From DAOTVC01 sp034437215 (GTDB lineage: Bacteria; Chloroflexota; Anaerolineae; B4-G1; SLSP01): a DNA stretch of 64,000 nt. Made by a program: the position numbers and the translations under genes. The number at the start of each line of letters is the position of its first letter. The stretch's first letter is position 1. The stretch covers positions 30,729 through 94,728 of the forward strand of contig DAOTVC010000079.1 in assembly GCA_034437215.1 (NCBI GenBank), in the 5' to 3' direction. Shown piece after piece: positions 53,138-62,110 of the stretch. The notes under the pieces are model-generated. The model saw only the letters and a program-made list of their open reading frames with translations. It did no database searches and was not told the origin of the DNA.

Positions 53138-53779
53138 GTGACCGAGAAGCATGTGGTGCTCCTGCACGGATTTACGTCCTCCGGAAAGTCAGCCAAGGCC
53201 CGCTATCTGCGACACAAGTTCGAGTCGCTGTCGGAGGTCTCCTTCACGGCCTTCGACTTCAATCCCACCCGCAAGGACTTCGAGTATCTCACGGTGACGG
53301 GGATGATTGACCGGTTGCGGCAGTACCTCCTCGACCACGAGGTAGAGCAGCCCTATCTCATCGGCAGCTCCCTGGGGGGGCTGGTGGCGCTGCGCTATGC
53401 ACGGCGTTACGGGGCGGAGCGGTTGCTGCTCCTGGCGCCACTCCTCGCCTATCGCTCGTTGGGCATGAGCGAGGAGGTCCTGGAGTGGTGGCGCAAGCAA
53501 GGCCGGATCAAGATGGAGCACTATGCCTTTGCGGAGCGCGTGCCGCTGCGCTACGCCTTTCACCGTGATGGGTTGGAGTACCGGGAGCAGGTCGAGCCAC
53601 CGGCGCCGCTGATGATCATCCACGGGCGTGATGATGCGGTGATCTCTATCGAGAAGAGCCGGGAGTACGCTGCGAAGTACGAGGGGCGGGTAGAGCTCGT
53701 CGAGGTGGACTCGGACCACCGTTTGCACGATCAGTTGGATACGATCTGGGAGCGGGTACGAACCTTTCTCCTGGCTTAG
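53138..53779 (+). CDS. Alpha/beta-hydrolase, YqiA-like esterase
   Basis: 213 residues. Motifs: VVLLHGFTSSGKSAKARYL, nucleophile Ser in YLIGSSLGGLVALRYA (GSSLGG), Asp in IIHGRDDAVI and His in DSDHRLHDQL. The arrangement is that of small YqiA/UPF0227-type esterases acting on acyl-CoA or short esters; the substrate is not known. Start is GTG with AAAGGGGAAG upstream. Confidence 0.88.
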   Translation: MTEKHVVLLHGFTSSGKSAKARYLRHKFESLSEVSFTAFDFNPTRKDFEYLTVTGMIDRLRQYLLDHEVEQPYLIGSSLGGLVALRYARRYGAERLLLLAPLLAYRSLGMSEEVLEWWRKQGRIKMEHYAFAERVPLRYAFHRDGLEYREQVEPPAPLMIIHGRDDAVISIEKSREYAAKYEGRVELVEVDSDHRLHDQLDTIWERVRTFLLA

Positions 53780-53784
53780 GACGT

Positions 53785-53813
53785 CTGACCAAATTTCCAG
53801 TTTATGCTATAAT
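53785..53813 (+). promoter_or_regulatory. tRNA-Gln promoter
   Basis: TATAAT (53808-53813) with extended TG; weak -35 CTGACC (53785-53790), 17-bp spacer. Confidence 0.6.
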
Positions 53814-53823
53814 GGTGCTGTGG

Positions 53824-53898
53824 TGGGGCGTGGCCAAGCGGTAAGGCAACGGACTTTGAATCCGTGTATCGGGGGTTCGAATCCTCCCGCCCCAGCCA
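53824..53898 (+). tRNA. tRNA-Gln (anticodon TTG)
   Basis: Full cloverleaf: acceptor TGGGGCG/CGCCCCA, D arm GCCAAGCGGTAAGGC, anticodon stem ACGGA/TCCGT with loop CTTTGAA (anticodon TTG, reads CAA), T arm with GTTCGAATC, discriminator G at 53895. CCA is encoded (53896-53898). A perfect 12-bp hairpin terminator follows. Confidence 0.98.
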
Positions 53899-53903
53899 AA
53901 AGA

Positions 53904-53931
53904 GCCGCCCTCGGGAAAACCCGAGGGCGGC
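53904..53931 (+). terminator. tRNA-Gln terminator
   Basis: Perfect 12-bp stem (53904-53915 with 53920-53931), loop AAAA, then TTGCT. Confidence 0.85.
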
Positions 53932-54085
53932 TTGCTGGTGTACCAAGTACTCACACTGCCAGCGGCATACATACCTCTTGTGTCATCAAAGGCATGAGGT
54001 CAGAGCCATAAGATGTTGAGCGGCGCGCGAACCGTCGGATTGAATGTTTGACCATTTTTGCAAACTCCATATACTTAGGGTGACA

Positions 54086-54148
54086 AGAAAATAGCCCCAC
54101 GGTGTAGCCGCACCTGGGGCAACGGCCAGACCGGTAGCGCGGCCTAGC
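54086..54148 (-). ncRNA. Possible small RNA upstream of cas3
   Basis: Minus-strand unit in the 406-base gap between tRNA-Gln and cas3. A promoter (TTGACA 54177-54182, TACACT 54155-54160) predicts a start near 54148. The ~63-nt product would hold an upstream hairpin (GGGG...CCCC with inner GGCC/GGCC) and an intrinsic terminator: GCCCC/GGGGC (54094-54098, 54116-54120) plus GGTG/CACC, followed by TATTTTCTT. The two hairpins compete for the CCCC segment, as in an attenuator. No gene follows on that strand. It does not match the CRISPR repeat. Confidence 0.5.
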
Positions 54149-54154
54149 ACCCCT

Positions 54155-54182
54155 AGTGTAATCCCTCGCCCACCGGTGTCAA
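54155..54182 (-). promoter_or_regulatory. Promoter of possible small RNA
   Basis: On the minus strand TTGACA (54177-54182, exact), 16-bp spacer, TACACT (54155-54160). Confidence 0.5.
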
Positions 54183-54337
54183 CTTGATGGTATTGCCCTG
54201 CCAGTCGCTGCAGGCGACCTCGCAGAGGAGGCAATCCACTGGTCGGTGGGTGTATGCCTTGGGCGATCTGTCTTTGATCAGATTTCATCTTCTGTGCGTT
54301 CATGTTTTCACTGATGCTTGGTTCAAGGAGTAATTTT

Positions 54338-56551
54338 GTGCAGCGAAATCCAGATGATCATGCAAATTCCATACCCGGAGGAAATGTGGCTTACGCACAT
54401 ACACGCAATGACCAAGGAAAGCGTCATGATTTGGTTGAACATCTCCTGGATGTGGCAAAGCTTTGCTCACGATCTGCCGCGCCGTTCGGTGCCTCAAGAT
54501 TAGCTTACTACCTGGGACTATGGCATGATACCGGCAAGTTTGATCCCGGCTTCCAGAACTACCTGTTGGAGGCTGAAGCTGGCAGGCGTAGACGAGGCCC
54601 CGATCACAAAGCGGCTGGTGTGCAAATTGCCCTTGGGCAGAATCTTGGCCCCCTTGCCCTGCTGCTTCAGGGACACCACGGCGGCCTGAAAAATAGGCAG
54701 GATCTAAAACGGTGGCTCAAAAAGCATGCCGCTGCAACCAGCACCGCGCTCGGCTTGGCCGAAGAGTTCATCCTTTTACCCGATTCACCTCTTGGGTTTC
54801 CAAAATACATTGCCTCAGAATCAGAGATGGAATTCTTTCTGCGTATGCTTTTCTCAGCGCTAGTGGATGCCGATTTTCTGGATACGGAACGACACTTCAG
54901 CGCAGATCAGAGCGGATACCGTGGGAGTGGCATCACATTGAATGACCTATGGACGCGATTCCAGGAAAACCAGCGTCAATTCGATGAAGTGCCGGACACT
55001 TTGGTTAATCGCCATCGGCGACAGATTTATAAGGCCTGTGTTGAGGCCGCGACGCTGCCACCGGGCCTCTTCCGTCTGACGGTACCCACCGGCGGGGGCA
55101 AGACCCGATCCGGCATGGGCTTTGCACTACGCCACGCTCTGGAGCACGGTCAACGGCGCATCGTGGTCGCGGTTCCATTTATCACCATCACGCAGCAGAC
55201 CGCCAGCGTCTACCGTGAGATTTTTAGTGCTCCCAATGACACTGTACCTGCCGTACTGGAACACCACAGTGGAACTCCTGAATCCAGGGAGGAGCCCGAG
55301 GCGTATTCGCCAAAGGCAGACTGGGCGCGACTCAACGCTGAAAACTGGGATGCACCCATTATCGTTACAACTACGGTGCAACTTTTTGAAAGCCTTTTCG
55401 CCAATAACACGAGCCACTGTCGCAAACTTCACCGTCTCGCAGAAAGCATCATCATCCTGGACGAGGCTCAGTCCCTGCCGGCCCAGCTGCTCGACCCCAT
55501 TCTGGATGGATTGCGAGAGCTCTGTACAAATTACGGAAGCACAGTTGTGCTCTCAACCGCAACTCAACCCGCTTTTGATGCCATCCCCATCTTCACAGAG
55601 TTGGACGCGCACGAGATCGTGCCGGAGCCAGAGCAACACTTTCAAGCGCTCAAGCGAGTAGCCTATACCTGGCGTCTCGATGAGCCGGCGGCTTGGGAGG
55701 AAGCCGCCGGCCTCATGCGGCAGGAGTCTCAGGCCCTTGCCATTCTCAATACCAAGAAAGATGCGCTCGCACTTCTCGACGCGCTGGATGATCCAGATGC
55801 CCTTCACTTATCCACGTTGCTCTGTGGTGCCCATCGCGCTCGTGTCATAGAAGACGTAACGCGCCGTCTGGCCGAAGGCGAACCCTGTCGGCTTGTAGCC
55901 ACGCAGGTTGTCGAAGCCGGGGTCGATCTCGATTTCCCGCTGGTATTGCGGGCCCTTGGGCCGCTGGACAGCATCATTCAGGCTGCGGGCCGCGCCAACC
56001 GCGAGGGAAAATTGGACGTTGGTCATGTTGTTGTCTTCGAGCCGGCGGAAGGGAGCCTGCCACCCGGCACCTATCAGAGAGCGACAGAAACCACTCGTAC
56101 CCAGATGAACACCGGCGCTCTAGATATGAACGATCCGACCAGCATCCACGACTACTTCATAAGCCTCTATCAGTTGGAAGATACAGACCAGAAAGATATT
56201 CAGAAGAAGCGTCGGGAGCTGGACTATCCTGAGGTCGCGCGCCGCTTTCGTATGATCGATGACGATACGGTGAACGTTGTTATCACCGAGTACGGCACAG
56301 AAGAAGAACGTCATTATGTGCGATCGATCCTCTCGGCACTCCGCGCCGGTGCTCCACCGACACGTGAAAGACTAAGGCAACTTCAGCCATACACGGTCTC
56401 GCTCTGGCGCGGGAAAGCACTTGAACATCAGAAACAAGGCTTTCTCTCCACTGATGAAGTCGCGCCCGACCTCTGGGAATGGCTGGGAAGATACGACCAT
56501 GTGCGGGGTTTATCCGCGAGCGACATTGACGCTGACCAGTTTGTATTCTAG
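54338..56551 (+). CDS. cas3: CRISPR-associated nuclease-helicase Cas3
   Basis: 737 residues. Unwinds and degrades DNA recognised by Cascade. N-terminal HD nuclease: HDLVEHLLDVAKL, YLGLWHDTGKFDPGFQ (HD), GPDHKAAG and LLQGHHGG. Superfamily 2 helicase: Walker A VPTGGGKT, DEAQ box IILDEAQSLP, motif III VLSTATQP, and motif VI QAAGRANREG. The start is GTG with AAGGAG (54325-54330) seven bases upstream; an in-frame ATG at 54302 lacks such a site. First gene of the cas operon. Confidence 0.96.
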   Translation: MQRNPDDHANSIPGGNVAYAHTRNDQGKRHDLVEHLLDVAKLCSRSAAPFGASRLAYYLGLWHDTGKFDPGFQNYLLEAEAGRRRRGPDHKAAGVQIALGQNLGPLALLLQGHHGGLKNRQDLKRWLKKHAAATSTALGLAEEFILLPDSPLGFPKYIASESEMEFFLRMLFSALVDADFLDTERHFSADQSGYRGSGITLNDLWTRFQENQRQFDEVPDTLVNRHRRQIYKACVEAATLPPGLFRLTVPTGGGKTRSGMGFALRHALEHGQRRIVVAVPFITITQQTASVYREIFSAPNDTVPAVLEHHSGTPESREEPEAYSPKADWARLNAENWDAPIIVTTTVQLFESLFANNTSHCRKLHRLAESIIILDEAQSLPAQLLDPILDGLRELCTNYGSTVVLSTATQPAFDAIPIFTELDAHEIVPEPEQHFQALKRVAYTWRLDEPAAWEEAAGLMRQESQALAILNTKKDALALLDALDDPDALHLSTLLCGAHRARVIEDVTRRLAEGEPCRLVATQVVEAGVDLDFPLVLRALGPLDSIIQAAGRANREGKLDVGHVVVFEPAEGSLPPGTYQRATETTRTQMNTGALDMNDPTSIHDYFISLYQLEDTDQKDIQKKRRELDYPEVARRFRMIDDDTVNVVITEYGTEEERHYVRSILSALRAGAPPTRERLRQLQPYTVSLWRGKALEHQKQGFLSTDEVAPDLWEWLGRYDHVRGLSASDIDADQFVF

Positions 56552-56613
56552 CAATCCTCAAAACAACGGGGACCGTCGGTTGGTATGCATCAAGTAGATA
56601 TAAGGAGGTGTTC

Positions 56614-57261
56614 ATGAAAGAGAGATATCCACCCGTTGAAGTTCGGATATGGGGTGATTTCGCGTGCTTCACTCGCCCCGAGATGAAAGTGGAGCGCGTG
56701 AGCTATCCTGCGCCGACTCCTTCCGCCGCGCGCGGTATCCTGGAGGCTATCTTCTGGAGGCCGCAGTTCAAATGGCGCATCGAGGAGATCTGGGTGTTGA
56801 ATCCCATCAGATACTTCTCTATCCTGCGCAACGAGGTAAACTCGAAAGCCAGCCGCCGGTCCGCGTCGAGCTGGAAGAAGCACGGCGGTAACTTTGTCGC
56901 GTCGGAAGATCGTGCCCAGCGTCATACGTTGGCGCTCCGTGATGTCGACTACGTGATACGCGCTCACGTAGATCTGCAGCCGGGAGTTGACGATCATCCT
57001 GCCAAGTACCGCGACCAGTTCCGCCGCCGCGTGCGTGATGGACGCTGTTTCTCACGACCCTATCTGGGATGTCGCGAGTTTGCGGCCCGGTTTGCGGAAC
57101 CATCCGGTGACGAGCAACCTATCCAGCGGACCGACGACATCGGCCGTATGCTCTACGATCTCGATTATCGTGAGGATGGCCGAGGCACACCGTATTTCTT
57201 TCGGACCAGTTTGAAGAATGGGGTCATACACGTGCCGCCCCCGCCGTGGAAGGAGGCCTAG
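56614..57261 (+). CDS. cas5c: Cas5c, pre-crRNA processing endonuclease of type I-C
   Basis: 215 residues. In type I-C systems Cas5c (Cas5d) replaces Cas6, cutting repeats to leave an 11-nt 5' handle, and remains bound at the crRNA 5' end. N-terminal PVEVRIWGDFACFTRPEMKVERVSYPAPTPSAARGILEAIFWRP is the Cas5 ferredoxin-like fold; AQRHTLALRDVDYVIRA carries the basic-His pair expected for the cleavage site. AAGGAGG precedes the ATG. It abuts cas8c (no gap). Confidence 0.95.
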   Translation: MKERYPPVEVRIWGDFACFTRPEMKVERVSYPAPTPSAARGILEAIFWRPQFKWRIEEIWVLNPIRYFSILRNEVNSKASRRSASSWKKHGGNFVASEDRAQRHTLALRDVDYVIRAHVDLQPGVDDHPAKYRDQFRRRVRDGRCFSRPYLGCREFAARFAEPSGDEQPIQRTDDIGRMLYDLDYREDGRGTPYFFRTSLKNGVIHVPPPPWKEA

Positions 57262-58956
57262 ATGTTACTCCAACGTCTCGTCGAATACGCCGACCGTCAG
57301 GACGACCTGGCGCCTCCCCTGTATACGAAGGCATGGGTGCGCTACGTCATTGAGCTCGACAAAAATGGCGAAATCCTCAACCCTAAGCCGATTGATCTGT
57401 CGGAACAAGGCAGCAAGCGCGGACAGCGGCGACCGGTCCCTAACGTGCAACGTACAGTGGCCGTCAAGCCGCTCTTGCTGGCGGATAACGCCGAGTATAC
57501 TTTCGGCTTAGCCCGCGAGAAATCGCGTCCAGAACGAGTCGAAAAGTGCCACACGGCGTACATGGCCCTGCTGGAAGAGTGTGTGACGACGACCGCGGAT
57601 CCCTTCGCCGCAGCTGTGCTCAGTTTCCTGCGTGGGGATCCGGTCTCTCAACTAGATCTATCCGAGGAATTTGACCGGGGCGCCACAATCATCTTCCGCA
57701 TCCACGACATCTTCCCCCACCGCCGATCGGTTGTTCAGCGCTTCTGGGCACGGCACAATGCGCCCCAAACTACGGGCAAGAAAGCCACCAGGGAGATGCA
57801 ATGTATCGTATGCGGAGAGAATAAACCAGTCGTCAAGCGCTTGCGGGGCAAGATCAAGGGCATCCCCGGCGGTCAAACGTCCGGCACGGCGCTGATCTCC
57901 GCCAATAAGCCCGCCTTCGAATCCTACGGCTTGAAAGCTTCGCACATCGCGCCGATTTGCCTGGAGTGTAGCGAGCAGTTCACCAAGGCCATCAACCATC
58001 TGCTGCGCGACGATAGCAGTCACGTCTGGTTCAGCAATCTGATCTTTGCTTTCTGGACGCGAGAGGAGGTGGGCTTCAATGTCGCTAATTGGCTCAAAGC
58101 CCCAGAGCCACAGGACGTTCAGGAACTGATCAATGCTGTACGCACCGGTCGGACCGCAACAGAGGTGGACGTCACCACTTTCTATGCAGTTTCGCTCTCC
58201 GGTAGTGGAGGACGGGCGGTGGTGCGGGACTGGATCGACACGACTGTGGGTCAGGTGAAGAGATCGCTGGTAAACTGGTTCCAGGACCAACAGATTGTTG
58301 ATGTCTGGGGCGATGATCCTCGGCCTTTGGGTGTCTATGCATTAGCTGGGGCGACCGTGCGCGAGCTCGAGGACTTATCACCCTCTACCATTCGAGTCCT
58401 GCTCCGAGCCGCCCTCATTGACACCCCGCTGCCGTGGAATCTCTTGGAGCAGGCTGTACGACGCAACCACGCAGAGCGCGATGTTACCCGCGCCCGTGCA
58501 GCGCTTATCAAACTTGTACTTACAGGACAACATAGAGAAAAGGAGAATGACATGGTTCAGTTACACCCGGAGCACCCCGAACCGGCCTATCATTGTGGTC
58601 GGCTTTTGGCCGTTCTGGAACAGATCCAACGCACGGCCATTGGTAGCAACATCAGCGCCACCATCGTAGACCGTTTCTACGGCACCGCCTCGACGGCGCC
58701 CGCTTCCGTCTTCGGACGGTTACTGCGTGGTGCGCAACCGCACCTCTCGAAGCTGCAACGGGACCGGCCGGGTGCCGCCTATGCGCTCCAGGAGCGCATG
58801 GAGGAGATCATGGCCGCGCTGCCGGCATTCCCTCACACACTCAACCTGAAGGAACAAGGCCTCTTCGCTCTGGGCTACTACCATCAGCGTGCGTATGACC
58901 GCGCCCAGGCCCGCGCTACCAAAGTTGCAGCGGCTAATGAGATCGCCGATTCATAG
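57262..58956 (+). CDS. cas8c: Cas8c (Csd1), Cascade large subunit
   Basis: 564 residues. The type I-C large subunit recognises the PAM. It begins MLLQRLVEYADRQDDLAPPLYTKAWVRYVIELD, as in Csd1. A zinc-finger-like pair is present: CIVCGENKPVVKRLRGKIKGIPGGQTSGTALISANKPAFESYG followed by CLECSEQF. The C-terminal 134 residues form the small-subunit region, which has its own internal start (58552). Confidence 0.95.
   Translation: MLLQRLVEYADRQDDLAPPLYTKAWVRYVIELDKNGEILNPKPIDLSEQGSKRGQRRPVPNVQRTVAVKPLLLADNAEYTFGLAREKSRPERVEKCHTAYMALLEECVTTTADPFAAAVLSFLRGDPVSQLDLSEEFDRGATIIFRIHDIFPHRRSVVQRFWARHNAPQTTGKKATREMQCIVCGENKPVVKRLRGKIKGIPGGQTSGTALISANKPAFESYGLKASHIAPICLECSEQFTKAINHLLRDDSSHVWFSNLIFAFWTREEVGFNVANWLKAPEPQDVQELINAVRTGRTATEVDVTTFYAVSLSGSGGRAVVRDWIDTTVGQVKRSLVNWFQDQQIVDVWGDDPRPLGVYALAGATVRELEDLSPSTIRVLLRAALIDTPLPWNLLEQAVRRNHAERDVTRARAALIKLVLTGQHREKENDMVQLHPEHPEPAYHCGRLLAVLEQIQRTAIGSNISATIVDRFYGTASTAPASVFGRLLRGAQPHLSKLQRDRPGAAYALQERMEEIMAALPAFPHTLNLKEQGLFALGYYHQRAYDRAQARATKVAAANEIADS
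58552..58956 (+). CDS. cas11c: Cas11c small subunit from internal start in cas8c
   Basis: 134-residue product read in the same frame as cas8c from its Met431 (MVQLHPEHPEPAYHCGRLLAVLEQIQRTAIG). AAAGGAG (58539-58545) six bases before this ATG is as strong as the ribosome-binding sites of the other cas genes, and it is rare inside a coding region. Type I-C systems are known to make Cas11c from such internal starts, and several copies line the Cascade belly. The peptide is helical, as expected. Confidence 0.8.
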   Translation: MVQLHPEHPEPAYHCGRLLAVLEQIQRTAIGSNISATIVDRFYGTASTAPASVFGRLLRGAQPHLSKLQRDRPGAAYALQERMEEIMAALPAFPHTLNLKEQGLFALGYYHQRAYDRAQARATKVAAANEIADS

Positions 58957-59018
58957 AAACCGCAGATCGACCCAACAGCTTATTTACAAATCCCACGTAG
59001 ACAAACAAGGAGAGTATG

Positions 59019-59927
59019 ATGACCAATTCAGTGTATCTTGATACAGAGCGACGCCACGACTTGGTGCTCTTTTTCGATGTGAAAGACGGCAACCCGAACG
59101 GCGACCCCGACGCCGGCAACCTGCCGCGCGTTGACCCAGAGACGATGCAGGGGCTGGTCACCGACGTCTGCATCAAGCGCAAGGTCCGTGACTGGGTGGA
59201 CGCCCTGCACGGCAATGAGGGAGCCTACAAGATCTACGTTCAGAGCGGCGAGGCGCTCAATACCAAGCATATGCGCGCGTATGAGGCGCTGGAGCTTGAG
59301 TCGACCGGCTCCAAGCAAGATATCGAAACCGTGGACAAAGCCCGCGCGTGGATGTGCCAGAATTTCTACGACATCCGCACCTTCGGCGCTGTCATGACCA
59401 CCGGTGTGAATTGTGGTCAGGTACGGGGTCCCGTCCAGCTTACCTTTGCCCGCTCCATCGATCCCGTCGTACCGATAGATGTCACCATAACGCGGGTCGC
59501 CGTCACACGCGAAGAGGATGCAGAGGTCGTCGTTGGTGAAGAGGGTAAGGTCAGCGGTAAGCAGACCGAAATGGGCCGCAAAGCCATTGTGCCCTACGGT
59601 CTCTACCGCGCGCACGGCTTCTACAATCCTCACTTTGCACAACAGACCGGGTTTGCGCAAGAAGACCTAAAGCTTTTCTGGCAAGCACTCCAGTACATGT
59701 GGGATCTTGACCGTTCGGCGGCGCGGGGGATGATGGCGTGCCGGGGCCTCTATGTCTTCTCTCACGAGAGTAAGCTGGGAAATGCGCCGGCCCACCAGCT
59801 CTTTGATCGCATCCACGTAAGCATGCGCGATGGCGTGGATGTACCACGTAGTTTTAGCGACTACGAGATCCACATCGATGGTAAGGATTTACCAGAGAAG
59901 GTCAACCTCTCACGGCTGGCAGAATGA
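59019..59927 (+). CDS. cas7c: Cas7c (Csd2), Cascade backbone
   Basis: 302 residues. Polymerises along the crRNA spacer. RHDLVLFFDVKDGNPNGDPDAGNLPRVDPETMQGLVTDVCIKRKVRDWV is the hallmark N-terminus of the Csd2/Cas7c family, with TFGAVMTTG, QLTFARSIDPV and GYRAHGFYNPHFAQQTGF-like LYRAHGFYNPHFA. Two adjacent ATGs; the second is better spaced from AAGGAG. Lies 62 bases after cas8c and 3 before cas4. Confidence 0.95.
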   Translation: MTNSVYLDTERRHDLVLFFDVKDGNPNGDPDAGNLPRVDPETMQGLVTDVCIKRKVRDWVDALHGNEGAYKIYVQSGEALNTKHMRAYEALELESTGSKQDIETVDKARAWMCQNFYDIRTFGAVMTTGVNCGQVRGPVQLTFARSIDPVVPIDVTITRVAVTREEDAEVVVGEEGKVSGKQTEMGRKAIVPYGLYRAHGFYNPHFAQQTGFAQEDLKLFWQALQYMWDLDRSAARGMMACRGLYVFSHESKLGNAPAHQLFDRIHVSMRDGVDVPRSFSDYEIHIDGKDLPEKVNLSRLAE

Positions 59928-59930
59928 GCC

Positions 59931-60590
59931 ATGGATGACGCTCCACGAGCAGTGGACATGGATGAAGACACCGAGGTTTTGATCTCGGCTATCGAGCATT
60001 ACAGCTACTGCCCGCGCCAGTGCGCGCTGATCCACGTTGAGCAAACGTATGATGAAAACGTGTACACCGTTCGCGGCAACCTAGCCCACGAACGGGTCCA
60101 CGGAGGCGTTGATACGACACGCGGGGACATTCGGGTTAAGCGCAACGTGCCAGTGTGGTCTGATCGCTTGCGAATACGAGGGAGGGCTGATCTGGTCGAG
60201 TTTCGACCAGACGGCCCTTACCCAGTTGAGTATAAAGTTGGCAAGCACAGAGGTACTCATGCACAACTGCAGCTTTGTGCCCAAGCACTCTGTCTGGAGG
60301 AAATGCTTGATAGCGTTGTGCCCCGCGGTGCTATCTATGCGCATCGCGAGCGTCGTCGCCACGAAATCGAGATCGACGTCGATCTGCGTCAACGAACCTG
60401 TGCAGTGATTGAGGAAATTCGCCTGCTCCTTAAAACAGAACATCTGCCACCGGTGCTAAACGACGCTCGTTGTCGTCACTGTTCATTGAGAGACGCCTGT
60501 ATGCCGCATGTTGTGGGCGAGCCGGCCCGTCTTCGGGGTATGCAAAGCGTCTTATTCCAACCATGGGGAACACTGGAGTTAGACGAGTGA
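59931..60590 (+). CDS. cas4: Cas4 exonuclease
   Basis: 219 residues. Trims new spacers and selects PAM ends for integration. RecB-like nuclease motifs: Asp in RIRGRADLVEF, PYPVEYKVGKH (ExK) and QLQLCAQALCLEEML (QxxxY-like region), plus the Fe-S cysteines in YCPRQCALIH and CRHCSLRDAC. The last part GMQSVLFQPWGTLELDE is slightly longer than in minimal Cas4. Three-base gap after cas7c. Confidence 0.95.
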   Translation: MDDAPRAVDMDEDTEVLISAIEHYSYCPRQCALIHVEQTYDENVYTVRGNLAHERVHGGVDTTRGDIRVKRNVPVWSDRLRIRGRADLVEFRPDGPYPVEYKVGKHRGTHAQLQLCAQALCLEEMLDSVVPRGAIYAHRERRRHEIEIDVDLRQRTCAVIEEIRLLLKTEHLPPVLNDARCRHCSLRDACMPHVVGEPARLRGMQSVLFQPWGTLELDE

Positions 60591-60606
60591 CCAGAGGAGT
60601 CTGGCT

Positions 60607-61638
60607 ATGCCGGAGCTGCTGAATGTGCTCTATGTACAAACACAGGGCGCATTTCTACATCTAAGAAACGACACCGTAAGTATCAAGATAGAAAGCGAGA
60701 CCAAGTTGCGCGTGCCGCTACTTCGGTTGAGTGGCATTGTGGTTTTTGGGCGGGTGATGCTCACACCCTATTTGATCCAACGTTGCGCCGAAGATGGACG
60801 GGCGCTCGTCTGGATGACTCAACATGGTCGCTTTCGAGGACGACTGATTGGCCCGACGCAAGGGAATGTGCTCCTCCGGCGGGCGCAACACCGGGCATTA
60901 TCAGACGATGAGTCTGTATGGCGCATTGCGCGTCAGGTTGTCGCCGGTAAAATCCAGAACAGTCGCATTCAAATAATGCGATCGGCGCGGGATACCAAAG
61001 TTCCGACCGAAAAAGCGCCACTCGTCGAAGCGACCGAACACTTGGCTGACGTTCTGCATCGTTTGAACGAGACCCGGCATCTCAACAAAGTTCGGGGAGC
61101 CGAAGGAGAAGCAGCCCGTGCCTATTTCGGTGTTTTCAACCAGATGATCCGGGTTGATGAAGAGACATTCAAGTTCAAAAAGCGCACTCGTCGACCGCCA
61201 CGCGATCCAATCAACTCGGTATTGTCTTTCCTTTACGCACTGCTCTGTGCTGAATGTGCTTCAGCCCTGGAGAGTGTAGGACTTGACCCACAGGTCGGCT
61301 ATTTACATGCGCTCCGGCCGGGTCGCCCTGCGCTGGCGTTGGACCTGATGGAAGAACTGCGCGCGCCCCTGGCAGACCGTCTGGCGCTCACGTTGATCAA
61401 TCGCCGCCAACTACAAGCCAAGCATTTCGAAGAGAAAGACGGAGGCGCGGTCTACCTCAACGAAGAAGGACGCCGCACGGTACTGGTAGCGTACCAGAAG
61501 CGCAAAGAGACAGAAATCAAGCACCGTGTTCTTGAGAGAAAAATCCCCTTCGGTCTCGTACCTCACATCCAGGCGCAACTGCTGGCGCGGCATTTGCGCG
61601 GAGATCTGGAGCACTATCCACCGTTCATCTACCGCTAG
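60607..61638 (+). CDS. cas1c: Cas1 integrase (type I-C)
   Basis: 343 residues. Metal-dependent integrase for new spacers. Active site: Glu in RGAEGEAARAYFGVF, His in VGYLHALRPGRPALALDLMEELR and the Asp of LDLMEELR. N-terminal beta-domain LLNVLYVQTQGAFLHLRNDTVSIKIE and LLRLSGIVVFG are typical of the I-C subtype. AGAGGAG seven bases before the ATG. Confidence 0.97.
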   Translation: MPELLNVLYVQTQGAFLHLRNDTVSIKIESETKLRVPLLRLSGIVVFGRVMLTPYLIQRCAEDGRALVWMTQHGRFRGRLIGPTQGNVLLRRAQHRALSDDESVWRIARQVVAGKIQNSRIQIMRSARDTKVPTEKAPLVEATEHLADVLHRLNETRHLNKVRGAEGEAARAYFGVFNQMIRVDEETFKFKKRTRRPPRDPINSVLSFLYALLCAECASALESVGLDPQVGYLHALRPGRPALALDLMEELRAPLADRLALTLINRRQLQAKHFEEKDGGAVYLNEEGRRTVLVAYQKRKETEIKHRVLERKIPFGLVPHIQAQLLARHLRGDLEHYPPFIYR

Positions 61639-61651
61639 GAGATTCAACGCG

Positions 61652-61942
61652 ATGGAAGTACTGGTCACGTACGATGTATCGACAACCGATGCAGCGGGCG
61701 CACGACGGCTGCGACGTGTAGCGAAAATCTGTGAGGGGTTTGGACAACGAGTCCAAAATTCCGTATTCGAGTGTGCTTTGAATGAGGCTCAGTTTGAGCA
61801 ACTCGTACACCGTCTGGAGAAGGCGATAGACACTGAACAGGATAGCTTACGCATCTATCGTTTACGACAACCACGTGCTCAGTACGTCACGGTCATGGGA
61901 AAATCACTCGATTTCGATGTTCGAGAGCCTCTTGTTCTGTGA
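61652..61942 (+). CDS. cas2: Cas2
   Basis: 96 residues. Ferredoxin-like dimer partner of Cas1. MEVLVTYDVSTTDAAGARRLRRVAKICEGFGQRVQNSVFECALNEAQF is the standard Cas2 N-terminus with the YDV Asp. Its frame is open upstream to 61526, inside cas1, but the ATG after TAGGAG gives the normal length. Last gene before the array leader. Confidence 0.96.
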   Translation: MEVLVTYDVSTTDAAGARRLRRVAKICEGFGQRVQNSVFECALNEAQFEQLVHRLEKAIDTEQDSLRIYRLRQPRAQYVTVMGKSLDFDVREPLVL

Positions 61943-62110
61943 GCGCGAACCATTCGCTCCCCACACAACCCAGGGGGTTTCGCGCATGAAATCCGGTAAA
62001 ACCAGGGACTTTGTGGAGTTTTCGGTATGAGAGAGAATATCAGAACTGGAAAGTACTCCAGAAAGGAGGTGAAACAGGCGATTTTGGCTGGATTTGGCAC
62101 GTGAAGTGCC
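61943..62110 (+). promoter_or_regulatory. CRISPR leader
   Basis: 168 bases between the cas2 stop and the first repeat, AT-richer than the array (for example the stretch 62020-62045). Expected to hold the array promoter and the integration signal. A GAAAGGAGGTGAAACAGG stretch near 62059 resembles a ribosome-binding site, but no gene follows. Confidence 0.75.

Noticed and set aside
54034..54045. GTCGGATTGAAT, resembling the end of the CRISPR repeat, upstream of cas3
   Set aside because: Considered as a degenerate repeat of a CreA-type regulatory RNA. Only short pieces match, with four bases missing, no hairpin partner, and the nearby small-RNA promoter is on the other strand. Could be chance.
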